Assembly (NCBI RefSeq): GCF_005405885.1
Contig: NZ_BJFL01000001.1
Coordinates: 186,001 to 250,000, forward strand
DNA: 64,000 bases
Source: Gandjariella thermophila
GTDB taxonomy: Bacteria; Actinomycetota; Actinomycetes; Mycobacteriales; Pseudonocardiaceae
Reading direction: 5' to 3'
The stretch's first letter is position 1, and each line of letters starts with the position of its first letter. The notes beneath the pieces are model-generated. The model was not told where the DNA came from, made no database searches, and saw only the letters and a program-made list of their open reading frames with translations. This document shows, piece by piece, positions 34,192 through 44,493 of the stretch. The position numbers were made by a program, and so were the translations under genes.

Positions 34192-35127
34192 TCAGGCCCA
34201 GGTCAGCGCCCCGCGGTCGGCCCAGTACCGCGCCGGGTACACGGCCAGGCCGGCCAACTCGTCCGCGGCGAGAGGCACCCGCACGGCGGCGAGGTTGGCG
34301 CGTAGCTGCGGCACACTGGCCGGGCCGAGCAGCACGGTGTCCGCCCACGGCTGGGCGAGCGCGGCGGCCAGCGCCACCGCATCCGGCCCGGCCTCCCACC
34401 GCCGGCCGAGCGCGACCACCTCGGCCGGCGGGTCGACCGCCAGGCGGCCGTTGGCCAGGGCCTCCTTGACCAGCACGTGCAGCCCTTCCCGGTGCGCCTC
34501 GGCCAGGGCCGGGCCGACCGAGGGCTCCAGCACGTTCCAGGTGGACTGGACGGCGGCGAACAGTCGCCGGCCCGACACCGACACCTCCAGCGCCCTGCGC
34601 ACCGTGTCGGCCTGGTGGGGGCCGGAGGTGGAGAAGCCGAGCCGCACGCCGCGGTCGGCCAGCGTGGCGAGGGCGTCCAGCAGGGCACGGTCGGTGAACA
34701 GCGGGCTGTCCGCGGTGAGAGAGTGCACCTGGTAGACGGCCACCCGGTCGCCCAGCAGCGCCCGGGTCTCCGCCCACTGCGCGCGGAACCGGGCCAGCGA
34801 GTGTTCCTTGACCTCGTGCACCGGGGCGTCCAGCCGCCAGCCGCCGACGTAGGCGTAGCCCCACTTGCTGGACACGGTGACGTCGCGGTGGCCGCGGTCG
34901 GCCAGCCATCCGGCGAGGAACTCCTCGGCGCGGCCGTAGGAGCGGGCCGCGTCCACCCACCGGATTCCGGCCTCGTGGGCGGCGTCGAGCACCCGCCAGG
35001 TGGCCTCGCGCATGGCGGCCACGCTGCGGTCTGCCGGCAAGGCGTCCTGCCGGCCGAGGTTGATGTACGCGGGCCGGCCCAGGGCGGCCAGGCCGAGCCC
35101 GAGGCGGGCGGCGGTCGGCGGTGGCAT
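34192..35127 (-). CDS. Aldo/keto reductase
   Basis: A 311-residue TIM-barrel oxidoreductase. AKR signatures: RWVDAARSYGRAEEFLAGWLADR (catalytic Asp/Tyr), TVSSKWGYAYV (Lys), VYQVHSLTADSP (His), STWNVLEPS, and VLVKEALANGRL. NADPH-dependent reduction of an unknown aldehyde or ketone. The ATG 35127 start gives a standard length. Same strand as ARC but 198 bp downstream of it, with a diverged copy of the dispersed repeat in the gap. No functional link to the proteasome is apparent. Confidence 0.92.
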   Translation of the reverse strand: MPPPTAARLGLGLAALGRPAYINLGRQDALPADRSVAAMREATWRVLDAAHEAGIRWVDAARSYGRAEEFLAGWLADRGHRDVTVSSKWGYAYVGGWRLDAPVHEVKEHSLARFRAQWAETRALLGDRVAVYQVHSLTADSPLFTDRALLDALATLADRGVRLGFSTSGPHQADTVRRALEVSVSGRRLFAAVQSTWNVLEPSVGPALAEAHREGLHVLVKEALANGRLAVDPPAEVVALGRRWEAGPDAVALAAALAQPWADTVLLGPASVPQLRANLAAVRVPLAADELAGLAVYPARYWADRGALTWA

Positions 35128-35220
35128 GACCGCACGCTAACCGCGGCGGCCGCTGGCGCCTACGCGGCCACCCCGCCTGGCCCGGCCACCGGGCATCCGA
35201 GCCACGGCGCGCCGCCGCTC

Positions 35221-35245
35221 TCGCGGCTGGACGCGCCATCAGGGC
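35221..35245 (-). repeat. Diverged short copy 3 of the dispersed repeat
   Basis: The minus strand reads CCCTGATGGCGCGTCCAGCC followed by GCGAGAG, matching copy 2 (CCCTGATGCGTGCGTCAAGC..) with one deleted base and about three mismatches. It lies between ARC and the aldo/keto reductase gene, but not at a stop codon. Only the head of the repeat is recognisable. Confidence 0.45.
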
Positions 35246-35325
35246 ACGCCTGGGCAGGGCATGGTTCGGGGCCGCCACCCCGGCAGGGATGACAGCCCCG
35301 AACTCGTCGCGTCGCCGACCGCCGC

Positions 35326-37122
35326 CTACAGGTACTGGCCCGTGTTGGTGGCGGTGTCGATCGCCCGGCCGGACTCCTGGTTCTTCCCGGTGACCAGGGT
35401 GCGGATGTAGACGATCCGCTCGCCCTTCTTGCCCGAGATGCGTGCCCAGTCGTCCGGGTTGGTGGTGTTGGGCAGGTCCTCGTTCTCGGCGAACTCGTCC
35501 ACGATCGCATCCAGCAGGTGCTGCACCCGCAGCCCCGGCTGGCCGGTCTCGAGCACGGACTTGATCGCGGCCTTCTTCGCCCGGTCCACGATGTTCTGGA
35601 TCATCGCGCCGGAGTTGAAGTCCTTGAAGTACAGGACCTCCTTGTCGCCGTTGGCGTAGGTGACCTCGAGGAAGCGGTTCTCCTCCGTCTCGGCGTACAT
35701 CCGCTCGACGGTGTGCTGGATCATCGCCTCCACGCAGAGCGCCCGGTCGCCGCCGAACTCGGCGAGGTCGTCGGCGTGGATGGGCAGATCCGCGGTGAGG
35801 TACTTGGAGAAGATGTCCTTGGCCGCCTCCGCGTCCGGCCGCTCAATCTTGATCTTCACGTCCAGCCGGCCCGGCCGCAGGATGGCCGGGTCGATCATGT
35901 CCTCCCGGTTGGACGCGCCGATCACGATCACGTTCTCCAGCCCCTCGACGCCGTCGATCTCGCTGAGGAGCTGCGGCACGATCGTGGTCTCCACGTCGGA
36001 GGACACGCCGCTGCCTCGGGTCCGGAAGATCGAGTCCATCTCGTCGAAGAACACGATCACCGGGGTGCCCTCGGACGCCTTCTCCCGCGCCCGTTGGAAG
36101 ATCAGCCGGATGTGTCGCTCGGTCTCACCGACGAACTTGTTGAGCAGCTCCGGACCCTTGATGTTGAGGAAGTACGACTTGGCCTGACCGTCGTCGTCCC
36201 CGCGCGCCGCGGCGACCTGCTTGGCCAGCGAGTTGGCCACCGCCTTGGCGATCAGGGTCTTGCCGCAGCCGGGTGGACCGTACAGCAGCACGCCCTTGGG
36301 CGGCCGAAGCTGGTACTCCCGGAACAACTCCGCGTGCAGGAACGGCAGCTCCACGGCGTCGCGGATCTGCTCGATCTGCCGGAACAGGCCACCGATGTCG
36401 GAGTAGTCGACGTCCGGGACCTCCTCCAGGACCAAGTCCTCGACCTCGGCCTTGGGCACCCGGTCGTAGGCGTACCCGGCCTTGTTGTCGACAAGCAGGG
36501 AGTCGCCCGGCTTCAGCGGCGACGGGTCGAGCGAGTCGGCCAGCCAGACCACCCGCTCCTCGTCCGCATGCCCGACGACGAGGGCACGCGTCGGCTTCCC
36601 GTCACCATCGGAGGCGAGCAGTTCGCGCAGCGTGCACACTTCGCCGGTCTGCTCGAAACCGCCGGCCTCCACCACGGTGAGCGCCTCGTTCAGCCGCACC
36701 GACTGGCCGAGACGCAGCTCGTCCACCTCGACGGCGGGAGACACGGTGACCCGCATCCGACGCCCCGCGGTGAACACGTCGACCGTGTTGTCCTCGTGGC
36801 GTGCCAGGAACACGCCGTATCCGCTTGGCGGCTGAGCCAGGCGGTCCACCTCTTCCCGCAGCGCGAGCAGTTGGCTACGCGCCTCGCGAAGGGTCTCGAT
36901 CAGTTTGGCATTGCGTTCGCTGAGTTGGTTGACACGTTCGGACGCCTCGGCAAGGCGCTGCTCCAGCAGACGAACGTGCCGGGGTGAATCCGTCAGCTTC
37001 CGGCGTAGCAACGTGATCTCGTCTTCGAGTGCCTGGACGTGAGCTGCCCACTCCTCGGCACTCGCACCGCTGTTCCGCTCGCCGCCCTCCGAGGGCTGGC
37101 TGCCGGGACGGTCGTGCTGCAT
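35326..37122 (-). CDS. mpa: Proteasome-associated ATPase ARC/Mpa
   Basis: A 598-residue AAA+ unfoldase that captures pupylated proteins and feeds them to the 20S core. The N-terminal coiled coil is at residues ~22-95 ([66 protein letters not shown]), followed by the tandem OB domains. The AAA module has Walker A GPPGCGKT, Walker [17 protein letters not shown] and [16 protein letters not shown]. It ends in GQYL, the C-terminal motif that docks into the proteasome alpha ring. GGAGGAGGG precedes the ATG. It is separated from dop by three unrelated genes. Confidence 0.98.
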   Translation of the reverse strand: MQHDRPGSQPSEGGERNSGASAEEWAAHVQALEDEITLLRRKLTDSPRHVRLLEQRLAEASERVNQLSERNAKLIETLREARSQLLALREEVDRLAQPPSGYGVFLARHEDNTVDVFTAGRRMRVTVSPAVEVDELRLGQSVRLNEALTVVEAGGFEQTGEVCTLRELLASDGDGKPTRALVVGHADEERVVWLADSLDPSPLKPGDSLLVDNKAGYAYDRVPKAEVEDLVLEEVPDVDYSDIGGLFRQIEQIRDAVELPFLHAELFREYQLRPPKGVLLYGPPGCGKTLIAKAVANSLAKQVAAARGDDDGQAKSYFLNIKGPELLNKFVGETERHIRLIFQRAREKASEGTPVIVFFDEMDSIFRTRGSGVSSDVETTIVPQLLSEIDGVEGLENVIVIGASNREDMIDPAILRPGRLDVKIKIERPDAEAAKDIFSKYLTADLPIHADDLAEFGGDRALCVEAMIQHTVERMYAETEENRFLEVTYANGDKEVLYFKDFNSGAMIQNIVDRAKKAAIKSVLETGQPGLRVQHLLDAIVDEFAENEDLPNTTNPDDWARISGKKGERIVYIRTLVTGKNQESGRAIDTATNTGQYL

Positions 37123-37362
37123 GTCGGCACCCTCCTCCCGTGCTTCGTACCTCCACGGTACCGGCGATCACCGACAAAAGAGGCCATCGGCGTGGCCGTC
37201 GAGACGGAGGTGTAAGAACGGGAACCCACCTCGGCGGGACGCGATGCTCCATTTCGGTGTCTAGTGGAACCTCCTACCCACTACCGTGCGTCCAGTACCT
37301 CGTCATCGTTGTCCGTTCCGCGGAGTGTCCCTCTCTGGCCTGGGAAGTTCTAGGAGTACGTG

Positions 37363-38223
37363 ATGTCCGTCCCGCCGCAACAGCCCGGTTACGGCAACCA
37401 GCCGGGTGGGTGGCCACAACAGCCTGGTCAGCCGGGCCAGCCACCGGGTGCGGGCTATGCCCAGTCCCCCGGCGGATTCCCCCAGAGCGGTGATGAATCC
37501 GCACAGCGGGCCGGTCTCCCACATGCTGGACAGCAGCCGCCGCAGTACGGCCAGTTCGGCCAGCCGAGCGGTTTCCCGCAGCAACCGGGTCACTACGGCG
37601 GTTTCGCCGGGCAACCGGCCGCGCCCGCTGGCTGGGCCCAGCAGCCGGGCCAGTTAGGGCAGTTCGGGCAGCCCGGCCCGGTCCCGCCGTACGGCACGCC
37701 CGGGCAGCCGCCCGGCCAGTTCGCGCCGTATCCCAACCAGTTCGGCGAGGCGCCGAAGAAGCGGCGCGCGCTGCCCTGGGTGCTGGCCGGGGGCGGTGTG
37801 GTGGTCGTAGCGGCGGTCGTGCTGCTGGTGGTGTGGCTGGCCGGCGGGAGCGGCAGCACGCCTCAGGCGACGGCGCAGGCCGTCATCGACAAGCTCAACG
37901 CCAAGGACGTGTCCGGACTGAAGGCGTTGAGCTGCAAGGCCGAGCAGAGCAGCATGGCGTCCTCCAGCGACATCGACCCGATGAAGGACGCCCCCGCCGA
38001 GTACCGGAGCATGCAGGCGCAGTGGACGCTGCGCGGCGTGCAGCAGAAGGACGACAGCCACGCCGACGCCGCGATCAACCTGCGGTTCACGAACATTCCG
38101 GCGAACCTGCCCGCGACGGTCCGGGATCGGATGTCCCAGGGCGTGGACGGAACACTGGTCCTGGTCAAGGAAGACGGTGACTGGAAGGCCTGCGACCTCA
38201 AGAAGGCCGGCAGCCCGAGCTAG
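37363..38223 (+). CDS. Membrane-anchored protein with Pro/Gly/Gln-rich N-terminus
   Basis: A 286-residue protein. Residues 1-~130 are low-complexity (QQPGYGNQPGGWPQQPGQPGQPP and similar), then KKRRALP, one transmembrane helix (WVLAGGGVVVVAAVVLLVVWLAGG) and an outer domain of ~125 residues (TPQATAQAVIDKLNAKDVSGLKALSC...WTLRGVQQKDDSHADAAINLRFTN..LVLVKEDGDWKACDL) resembling DUF4878/NTF2-like folds. AGGAG lies 6 bases before ATG 37363; the GTG just before it is too close. Divergent from ARC. Layout parallels the DUF4333 protein at 18.1 kb. Function unknown. Confidence 0.85.
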   Translation: MSVPPQQPGYGNQPGGWPQQPGQPGQPPGAGYAQSPGGFPQSGDESAQRAGLPHAGQQPPQYGQFGQPSGFPQQPGHYGGFAGQPAAPAGWAQQPGQLGQFGQPGPVPPYGTPGQPPGQFAPYPNQFGEAPKKRRALPWVLAGGGVVVVAAVVLLVVWLAGGSGSTPQATAQAVIDKLNAKDVSGLKALSCKAEQSSMASSSDIDPMKDAPAEYRSMQAQWTLRGVQQKDDSHADAAINLRFTNIPANLPATVRDRMSQGVDGTLVLVKEDGDWKACDLKKAGSPS

Positions 38224-38230
38224 CGTCTCC

Positions 38231-38264
38231 CCGACCGCCCCGGTGATCGCACCGGGGCGGTCGG
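38231..38264. terminator. Strong bidirectional hairpin terminator
   Basis: Perfect 15-bp stem CCGACCGCCCCGGTG / CACCGGGGCGGTCGG with an ATCG loop, 7 bp after the preceding stop and before the 3' end of trmI, which is convergent. Confidence 0.85.
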
Positions 38265-38305
38265 CGGTGCGCACGGGCCGTGCCCATGGCGGGGACCGCC
38301 GGTGC

Positions 38306-39238
<933 letters not shown>

Positions 39239-40369
39239 TCAGCCGTGCCGGTGGGCGGCAAGTGCGGCCCGCAGGTCCTCGCGGTGCAGCACCCCGGCCG
39301 GTCGCCCGTCGGCGTCGACCACGAGGAACTGCCAGGCGGCCGCGGCGCGCACCCGCTCGGCGATCTCCTCCCCCGGCTCGCTGTCCAGCAGCACGGTCTC
39401 CGCGCGGATCGGCTCGGCGGCCTGCTCGGCCGGCGCGTACGGGGCGGCCGCCGCCAGCCGTTCCGCGGCGAGCTGGTTGAGCAGCCCGGCGGCCACCCCG
39501 TCGGCGCGGACCAGCACCACGCCCCGGCCGGCCGAGGCGGCGAGCGCGTCGGCGACCGGGCTCTCCGCCGGCAGTTGCAGCACCGGGCGTACCAGGTCGG
39601 CCAGCCGCAGCCCGTCCGGCCAGCTCCGGCGTTGCTCGGCGGCCAGTTCGCCGCTGGCGCCCATCACCACGAACCACGCGGTGAGCAGACACACCCCGAG
39701 CCGTAGCCACTGGTCCTCGCTGCCCTCGGCCACGCCGACGAGCGCCCACAGCACCAGGGCCACCGCGACCACGCCGCCGCCGACCACGGCCGCCTTGGTA
39801 GCGAACCGGCGCCGCCCGGTGACCGCCCACACCGCGGCCCGCAGCATCCGGCCGCCGTCCAGCGGGAGCCCGGGCAGCAGGTTGAACACCGCGACCGCGG
39901 CGTTCGCCACCGCGGTCTGCACCACCAGCAGCCACAGCGCCGTCCCGCCGGGCACCATCAGCACGATCGCCCCGAACACGGCGGCCAGCAGCACGGAGAC
40001 CGCGGGACCGGCCGCGGCGACCAGGCCCTCCTGGCGTGGCCGCGGCGGCGTCTTCGCCACCTCGGAGATGCCGCCGAGCAGGAACAGCCGCAGCCGGCGG
40101 ACCGGCAGCCCGAAGCGCAACGCCACCACGCAGTGCCCGAGTTCGTGGGCCAGCACGGACAGCCCGAGCAGCGCGGCGAACGCGGCGGCCAGCAGCACCG
40201 CGACCAGCGGGCTGGTGTCCGGCAGCAGCCGGCCCACCAGCGGCGCGTAGAGCAGCGTCACCACCAGCGAGCCCAGCCACCACGACGGGGCGAGCAGCAC
40301 GGGCACGCCGAAAACCCGGAACAGCACGAGGCCGCCGTCCCGGTCCGGCTGTCCCGCCCAGCTCCTCAT
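39239..40369 (-). CDS. Site-2 family membrane metalloprotease with CBS domains
   Basis: A 376-residue M50-type intramembrane protease of the Rip3-like group. Zinc motif LSVLAHELGHCVVALRFGL (HExxH) near residue 67; the third ligand Asp is in NLLPGLPLDGGRMLRAAVWA near residue 170; about six transmembrane helices. The C-terminal ~130 residues are two CBS-like units (VRPVLQLPAESPVADALAASAGRGVVLVRADG and QFLVVDADGRPAGVLHREDL). Substrate, perhaps an anti-sigma factor, is unknown. ATG 40369 begins just before the conserved region; GTG 40378, 8 bases after TACGCT, is an alternative leaderless start. It follows the same strand as trmI. Confidence 0.92.
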   Translation of the reverse strand: MRSWAGQPDRDGGLVLFRVFGVPVLLAPSWWLGSLVVTLLYAPLVGRLLPDTSPLVAVLLAAAFAALLGLSVLAHELGHCVVALRFGLPVRRLRLFLLGGISEVAKTPPRPRQEGLVAAAGPAVSVLLAAVFGAIVLMVPGGTALWLLVVQTAVANAAVAVFNLLPGLPLDGGRMLRAAVWAVTGRRRFATKAAVVGGGVVAVALVLWALVGVAEGSEDQWLRLGVCLLTAWFVVMGASGELAAEQRRSWPDGLRLADLVRPVLQLPAESPVADALAASAGRGVVLVRADGVAAGLLNQLAAERLAAAAPYAPAEQAAEPIRAETVLLDSEPGEEIAERVRAAAAWQFLVVDADGRPAGVLHREDLRAALAAHRHG

Positions 40370-40523
40370 CGCGGCCACAGTGCAAGAGCGTAGGCCGGTC
40401 GTTGTGGGGCCCCGGTGACGCGGCGGTGCCGTCGCCCGCTCCGCCACGTCGGACCGACGGCGGAGCTGGACGGTGACGCGCCGCGATGAGCTGCGGCAAC
40501 ATCAACGTGTCGGTGCCCTGCCC

Positions 40524-40529
40524 TAAGGT
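40524..40529 (+). promoter_or_regulatory. -10-like element of the RecB-like nuclease gene
   Basis: TAAGGT 7 bases before ATG 40537, no SD between; typical leaderless arrangement. Confidence 0.5.
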
Positions 40530-40536
40530 GCGGGCC

Positions 40537-41466
40537 ATGGCGGACAAGGTCGACGCGGAAACCGTGGTGGCGGACGCGGCGCCGGAGGCTTCGGCGGGCG
40601 GGCGGGTGGTGCCCGCGCAGGGCGTGGTGCGGCGGCCCGCGCTGTCGCCATCGCGGGCCAGCGACTTCAAGCAGTGCCCGCTGCTGTACCGGTTCCGGGT
40701 GGTCGACCGGCTGCCGGAGCGGCCGACCCGCGCCCAGGTGCGGGGCACGGTGGTGCACGCCGTGCTCGAGGAGCTGTTCACCCTGCCGGCGGCCGAGCGG
40801 CTACCGGCGCGGGCGCGCGAGCTGCTGCTGCCGGCCTGGCAACGGTTAGCCGGCGAGCGGGAGGAGTTCGCCGGCCTGTTCGCCGGCGAGGACGACCCCG
40901 AGTTCACCGCGTGGCTGGATTCCGCGCACCGGCTGCTGGAGGGCTACTTCGGGTTGGAGGACCCGGCCCGCCTGGAGCCGGAGGCCTGCGAGCTGCTGGT
41001 CGAGGCCGAGCTGCCGTCCGGGGTGTTGCTGCGCGGCTACATCGACCGGCTGGACGTGGCGCCGACCGGGGAGATCCGGGTGGTCGACTACAAGACTGGC
41101 GCGGCGCCCCGGGAGATCGGCGAGGCCAAGGCGCTGTTCCAGATGAAGTTCTACGCGCTGGTGCTGTGGCGGCTGCGCGGGGTGGTGCCGCGGCAGCTCC
41201 GGCTGATGTACCTGGCCGACCGCCAGGCCCTCGCCTACACCCCGGACGAGGCCGAGCTGAGCCGTTTCGAGCGCACTCTGGACGCGATCTGGACGGCGAT
41301 CCTGCGGGCCGGGCGTACCGGCGACTTCCGGCCCAACCCGAGCCGCCTGTGCGACTACTGCGACCACAAGGCGTACTGCCCGGAGTTCGGCGGGACACCG
41401 CCGCCCTATCCGGGCTGGCCGGAGCCTGACCCGGGTGAGGAGACCCCGCTGGACCGGGCCGACTGA
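40537..41466 (+). CDS. RecB-like PD-(D/E)XK nuclease with iron-sulfur cysteines
   Basis: A 309-residue stand-alone nuclease of the RecB/AddB exonuclease-domain type. SPSRASDFKQCPLLYRFRVVDRLPERPT carries the first cysteine; RAQVRGTVVHAVLEELF has the conserved His; YIDRLDVAPTGEIRVVDYKTG holds the catalytic Asp and DYK; the C-terminal CDYCDHKAYCPEF gives the other three cysteines (CxxCx5C) of a probable 4Fe-4S staple. A role in DNA repair is likely; the exact partner is unknown. ATG 40537 is supported by the leaderless promoter pattern; an upstream ATG at 40486 has none. Confidence 0.93.
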   Translation: MADKVDAETVVADAAPEASAGGRVVPAQGVVRRPALSPSRASDFKQCPLLYRFRVVDRLPERPTRAQVRGTVVHAVLEELFTLPAAERLPARARELLLPAWQRLAGEREEFAGLFAGEDDPEFTAWLDSAHRLLEGYFGLEDPARLEPEACELLVEAELPSGVLLRGYIDRLDVAPTGEIRVVDYKTGAAPREIGEAKALFQMKFYALVLWRLRGVVPRQLRLMYLADRQALAYTPDEAELSRFERTLDAIWTAILRAGRTGDFRPNPSRLCDYCDHKAYCPEFGGTPPPYPGWPEPDPGEETPLDRAD

Positions 41467-41567
41467 TCTCGGGTGCCCGGACGCGCACGATCGTCCCGCC
41501 GGGTTGGGGCTGACGCCGGAGTTACCGGCGAGTAACCTCGCGGTAGGCGGCGATCGGAGGCAACGTC

Positions 41568-42377
41568 ATGGGTGGCGCGTTCTACCAGCCGGTCGGCGTG
41601 GACCGGTTTCGGGCGACCGGGCACACCGCAGGGCCGTGGTCGGCGGCGTCCCAGCACCTCGGGCCGCCGTCGGCGCTGCTGGTACGCGCGCTGGAGGGCT
41701 GCGCGCCGCGCGACGGCATCGCCCTCGCGCGGGTCACCGTGGAGATTCTCGGACCGGTTCCGGTGGCCGAGTTGACGGTGACCGCCGAGGTGGAGCGCGC
41801 CGGGCGGTCGGTGGAGTTGCTCGCCGCCGAGCTTCGGCACGACGGCCGGCCGGTGCTGCGCGCGCGGGCGTGGCGGATCGCCCGCACGGATACCACAGCG
41901 GTGGCCGGTGGCGCACCGCCACCGCTGGTCGGCCCGGACGGCGCCACACCGATGACCGTGCCGGACGGCTGGGGCCGCGGCTACCTCGACGCGGTGGAGT
42001 GGCGGGTACTGCGCGGCGGCATGTTCAGCTCCGGACCGTCCGTGGTGTGGGCGCGGCCGCTCGTCGACCTGGTGGACGGCGAGTCCCTGACCGACCTGCA
42101 GCGGGTGTTCGTGATCGCCGACTCGGCCAGCGGGGTGTCCAGCCGGCTGGACATCCGCCGGTGGCTGTTCATCAACACCGAACTCTCCGTGCACCTGTAC
42201 CGGGTGCCGTCCGGGGAGTGGGTCGGCATGGACGCGGCCACCTGGCTCGGCCCGGGCGGCGTGGGGCTGGCGGCCAGCACGCTGCACGACCTCACCGGTC
42301 CGGTCGGGCGCTCCACGCAGGCCCTGCTGGTTCGTCCCCGGGACGCGGCGGCGAGCCCGGGGACGGCCGAGGCGTAG
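41568..42377 (+). CDS. Acyl-CoA thioesterase-like protein (double hotdog)
   Basis: A 269-residue protein of the TesB-like thioesterase superfamily. The N-terminal hotdog holds TGHTAGPWSAASQHLGPPSALLVRALEG and VTVEILGPVPVAELTVTAEVERAGRSVELLAAEL; the C-terminal hotdog holds GGMFSSGPSVVWARPLVDLVDGESLTDLQRVFVIADSASGVSSRLDIRRWLFINTELSVHLYRVPSGEWVGMDAATWLGPGGVGLAASTLHDLTGPVGRSTQALLV. It likely hydrolyses acyl-CoA esters. CGGAGG precedes the ATG. Single gene, convergent with hisG. Confidence 0.88.
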   Translation: MGGAFYQPVGVDRFRATGHTAGPWSAASQHLGPPSALLVRALEGCAPRDGIALARVTVEILGPVPVAELTVTAEVERAGRSVELLAAELRHDGRPVLRARAWRIARTDTTAVAGGAPPPLVGPDGATPMTVPDGWGRGYLDAVEWRVLRGGMFSSGPSVVWARPLVDLVDGESLTDLQRVFVIADSASGVSSRLDIRRWLFINTELSVHLYRVPSGEWVGMDAATWLGPGGVGLAASTLHDLTGPVGRSTQALLVRPRDAAASPGTAEA

Positions 42378-42404
42378 CGGCCCGGTGACGCAGCCCGGTC
42401 GGCG

Positions 42405-43250
42405 TCAGAGGCGGCAGGAGCGGATGTCCGAGGCGAGCACCGCCTTGGCGCCGAGCGCGGCCAGCTCGTCCATGATCGAGTTGGCGTCCTTGCGGCGCAC
42501 CATGGCGCGCACCGCCACCCAGTTCTCGTCGGCCAGCGGCGCGATGGTCGGCGACTCCAGGCCCGGGGTGAGATCGACCGCCTTCTCCAGCAGTTGCTTG
42601 GGACAGTCGTAGTCCAGCATGACGTACTGCTGGGCGAACACCACACCGCGCAGCCGGGCGGCGAGCTGGGCCTTGGCCGGGGTGTCCGGCCCACCGGCCT
42701 GCTGCACCAGCACCGCCTCGGACACGCAGATCGGCTCGCCGAACGCGACCAGGCCGTGCTGCCGCAGCGTGCGACCGGATCCCACCACGTCGGCGATCAC
42801 GTCGGCGACGCCGAGCTGCACCGAGATCTCCACCGCACCGTCGAGCTCGATCACCTCGGCGGTGATGCCGCGCTCGGCGAGATCCTGGCCGACCAGCCGC
42901 GGGTAGGCGGTGGCCAGCCGCTTGCCCTGCAGGTCCCCGACGGTCCACTCGCGCCCGGCCGGGGCGGCGTAGCGGAACGTGGAGTTGCCGAAGCCCAGCT
43001 CCAGCCGCTCGCTGACCGGCGCGCCGGACTCCCTGGCCAGGTCCCGGCCGGTGATGCCCAGGTCCAGCTCGCCGGAGCCGACGTAGATCGGGATGTCCTT
43101 GGGCCGCAGGAAGAAGAACTCGACGTTGTTGGTGGGGTCGAGCACGGTGAGGTCCCGCTGCTCGTGGCGTTGCCGGTACCCCGCCTCGGCAAGCATCTCC
43201 GACGCCGGCTGGGCCAGCGCTCCCTTGTTGGGTACGGCGACGCGCAGCAT
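42405..43250 (-). CDS. hisG: ATP phosphoribosyltransferase
   Basis: A 281-residue long-form HisG catalysing the first step of histidine biosynthesis (ATP + PRPP). Signatures: [73 protein letters not shown] and [19 protein letters not shown]. The C-terminal ACT-like regulatory domain ([54 protein letters not shown]) gives histidine feedback. ATG 43250 is preceded by GGGGAGG. It lies 148 bp after hisE, the usual hisE-hisG order. Confidence 0.98.
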   Translation of the reverse strand: MLRVAVPNKGALAQPASEMLAEAGYRQRHEQRDLTVLDPTNNVEFFFLRPKDIPIYVGSGELDLGITGRDLARESGAPVSERLELGFGNSTFRYAAPAGREWTVGDLQGKRLATAYPRLVGQDLAERGITAEVIELDGAVEISVQLGVADVIADVVGSGRTLRQHGLVAFGEPICVSEAVLVQQAGGPDTPAKAQLAARLRGVVFAQQYVMLDYDCPKQLLEKAVDLTPGLESPTIAPLADENWVAVRAMVRRKDANSIMDELAALGAKAVLASDIRSCRL

Positions 43251-43398
43251 CTTGGGCCTCCCCTGGCGCGTGGTCACGGTGTCTTGTCCGATGTTCGCGC
43301 TGTTCCGGCCGGCCGGCTGCGGTCGACGGCCCCGTCACCGCACGGGCCGCTCCCGCCAGCCCCCGGCCCGCGGTCGCTGGGCCGGTTCGGAACGGCGC

Positions 43399-43662
43399 TC
43401 ACAGGTATCGGTACACGTCGTCGAGGGCCAGCCCGCGCCCGAGCATGAGCACCTGAACGCGGTAGAGGAGCTGGGAGATCTCCTCGGCCAGCCGGTCGTC
43501 CGACTCGTGCTCGGCGGCGATCCACACCTCGCCGGCCTCCTCAAGCACCTTCTTGCCCTGCGCGTGCACTCCCGCGTCCAGGGCGGCCACGGTGCCCGAA
43601 CCGGACGGTCGGGTGCGGGCGCGCTCGCTGAGCTCGGCGAACAACTCGTCGAACGTCTTCAC
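43399..43662 (-). CDS. hisE: Phosphoribosyl-ATP pyrophosphatase
   Basis: An 87-residue HisE catalysing the second step of histidine biosynthesis. It is a complete MazG-like all-alpha enzyme: [85 protein letters not shown], with the EEAxE and EEIxQLLY metal-binding motifs. Start GTG 43662; an in-frame ATG at 43680 would add six residues but overlaps the AAAGGA SD. Downstream of the HAD phosphatase by 95 bp and upstream of hisG. Confidence 0.97.
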   Translation of the reverse strand: MKTFDELFAELSERARTRPSGSGTVAALDAGVHAQGKKVLEEAGEVWIAAEHESDDRLAEEISQLLYRVQVLMLGRGLALDDVYRYL

Positions 43663-43757
43663 GGAGCAGGATCCTTTCATCCTGGTCACGGCGGCGGGGA
43701 CCTGCCCCGGGCGCACAGCCCGACCGGGGTCCCGCCGGGCGGGCCCCGCGCCGGTCG

Positions 43758-44462
43758 TCAGGCGGCGGCCGGGCGCAGCAGCCGGCCCAGCTCGTCGACG
43801 TCCAGGCCGAGCAGCGAGTCGCGGAACACCCGCCGCTCCCCCGGGGGCACGGACACGTCGCAGGGCACGACGAGCACCGTGCAGCCGGCGGCCACCGCCG
43901 CGCTCACCCCGGTGGGCGAGTCCTCCACGGCCACGCAGTCGGTGGTCGGCACGCCGAGCAGCCGCGCGGCCCGCAGGTAGGGCTCCGGGTGCGGCTTGTT
44001 GTTCCCGTCCACCTCGTCGCCGCACACCACGACGTCGAAGAACTCGCGCCCGATGGTGTCCAGCGCCAGCTCGGTCAGCTCCCGTACCGTGGAGGTGACC
44101 AGGGCGGTGGGCAGGCCCGCGTCCCGGATCGCGCGCAGCGCCTCGCCCGCGCCGGGCCGCCAGGGTAGCCCGGCGCGGAACAGCTCCGCGGTCCGCGCGG
44201 CAAGCCACCCGCCGGCCTCGGCCAGCGCCTCGGCCTCGGGTGGCTTGCCGATCTCCGCGAACAGCAGCCGCAGCGTGCGGTCGGAGTTGGAGCCGACCAT
44301 CGCCTCCCTGGTGTGCCGGGACAGCCGACCGCCGAGGTGCTCGGCGAGCTCGTGCAGGGAGATGTCCCACACCTTTTCCGAGTCGACCAGCGTGCCGTCC
44401 ATGTCCCACAGCACGGCGGCCGGCAGCCGGTCGCGGCCGCGCGGCCCGGAGCGTTGGTCCAC
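43758..44462 (-). CDS. HAD-superfamily hydrolase (subfamily IA)
   Basis: A 234-residue phosphatase. Motif [17 protein letters not shown] (nucleophile Asp), motif [12 protein letters not shown], Lys in [17 protein letters not shown] and motif [17 protein letters not shown] are all present, with an alpha-helical cap after motif I. Substrate not assignable; related proteins act on small sugar or nucleotide phosphates. GTG 44462 with AAAGGGG upstream. It sits between metH (31 bp) and hisE, so the minus-strand run is metH-HAD-hisE-hisG. Confidence 0.93.
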   Translation of the reverse strand: MDQRSGPRGRDRLPAAVLWDMDGTLVDSEKVWDISLHELAEHLGGRLSRHTREAMVGSNSDRTLRLLFAEIGKPPEAEALAEAGGWLAARTAELFRAGLPWRPGAGEALRAIRDAGLPTALVTSTVRELTELALDTIGREFFDVVVCGDEVDGNNKPHPEPYLRAARLLGVPTTDCVAVEDSPTGVSAAVAAGCTVLVVPCDVSVPPGERRVFRDSLLGLDVDELGRLLRPAAA

Positions 44463-44493
44463 CCCGGTTTCCCCTTTCCGGTTCGGGTCCCGA

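Noticed and set aside
37123-37362. A second sigma-R promoter (GGGAAC near 37220) for the 37363 gene
   Set aside because: No GTT at 18-19 bases; only the -35 half resembles the consensus.
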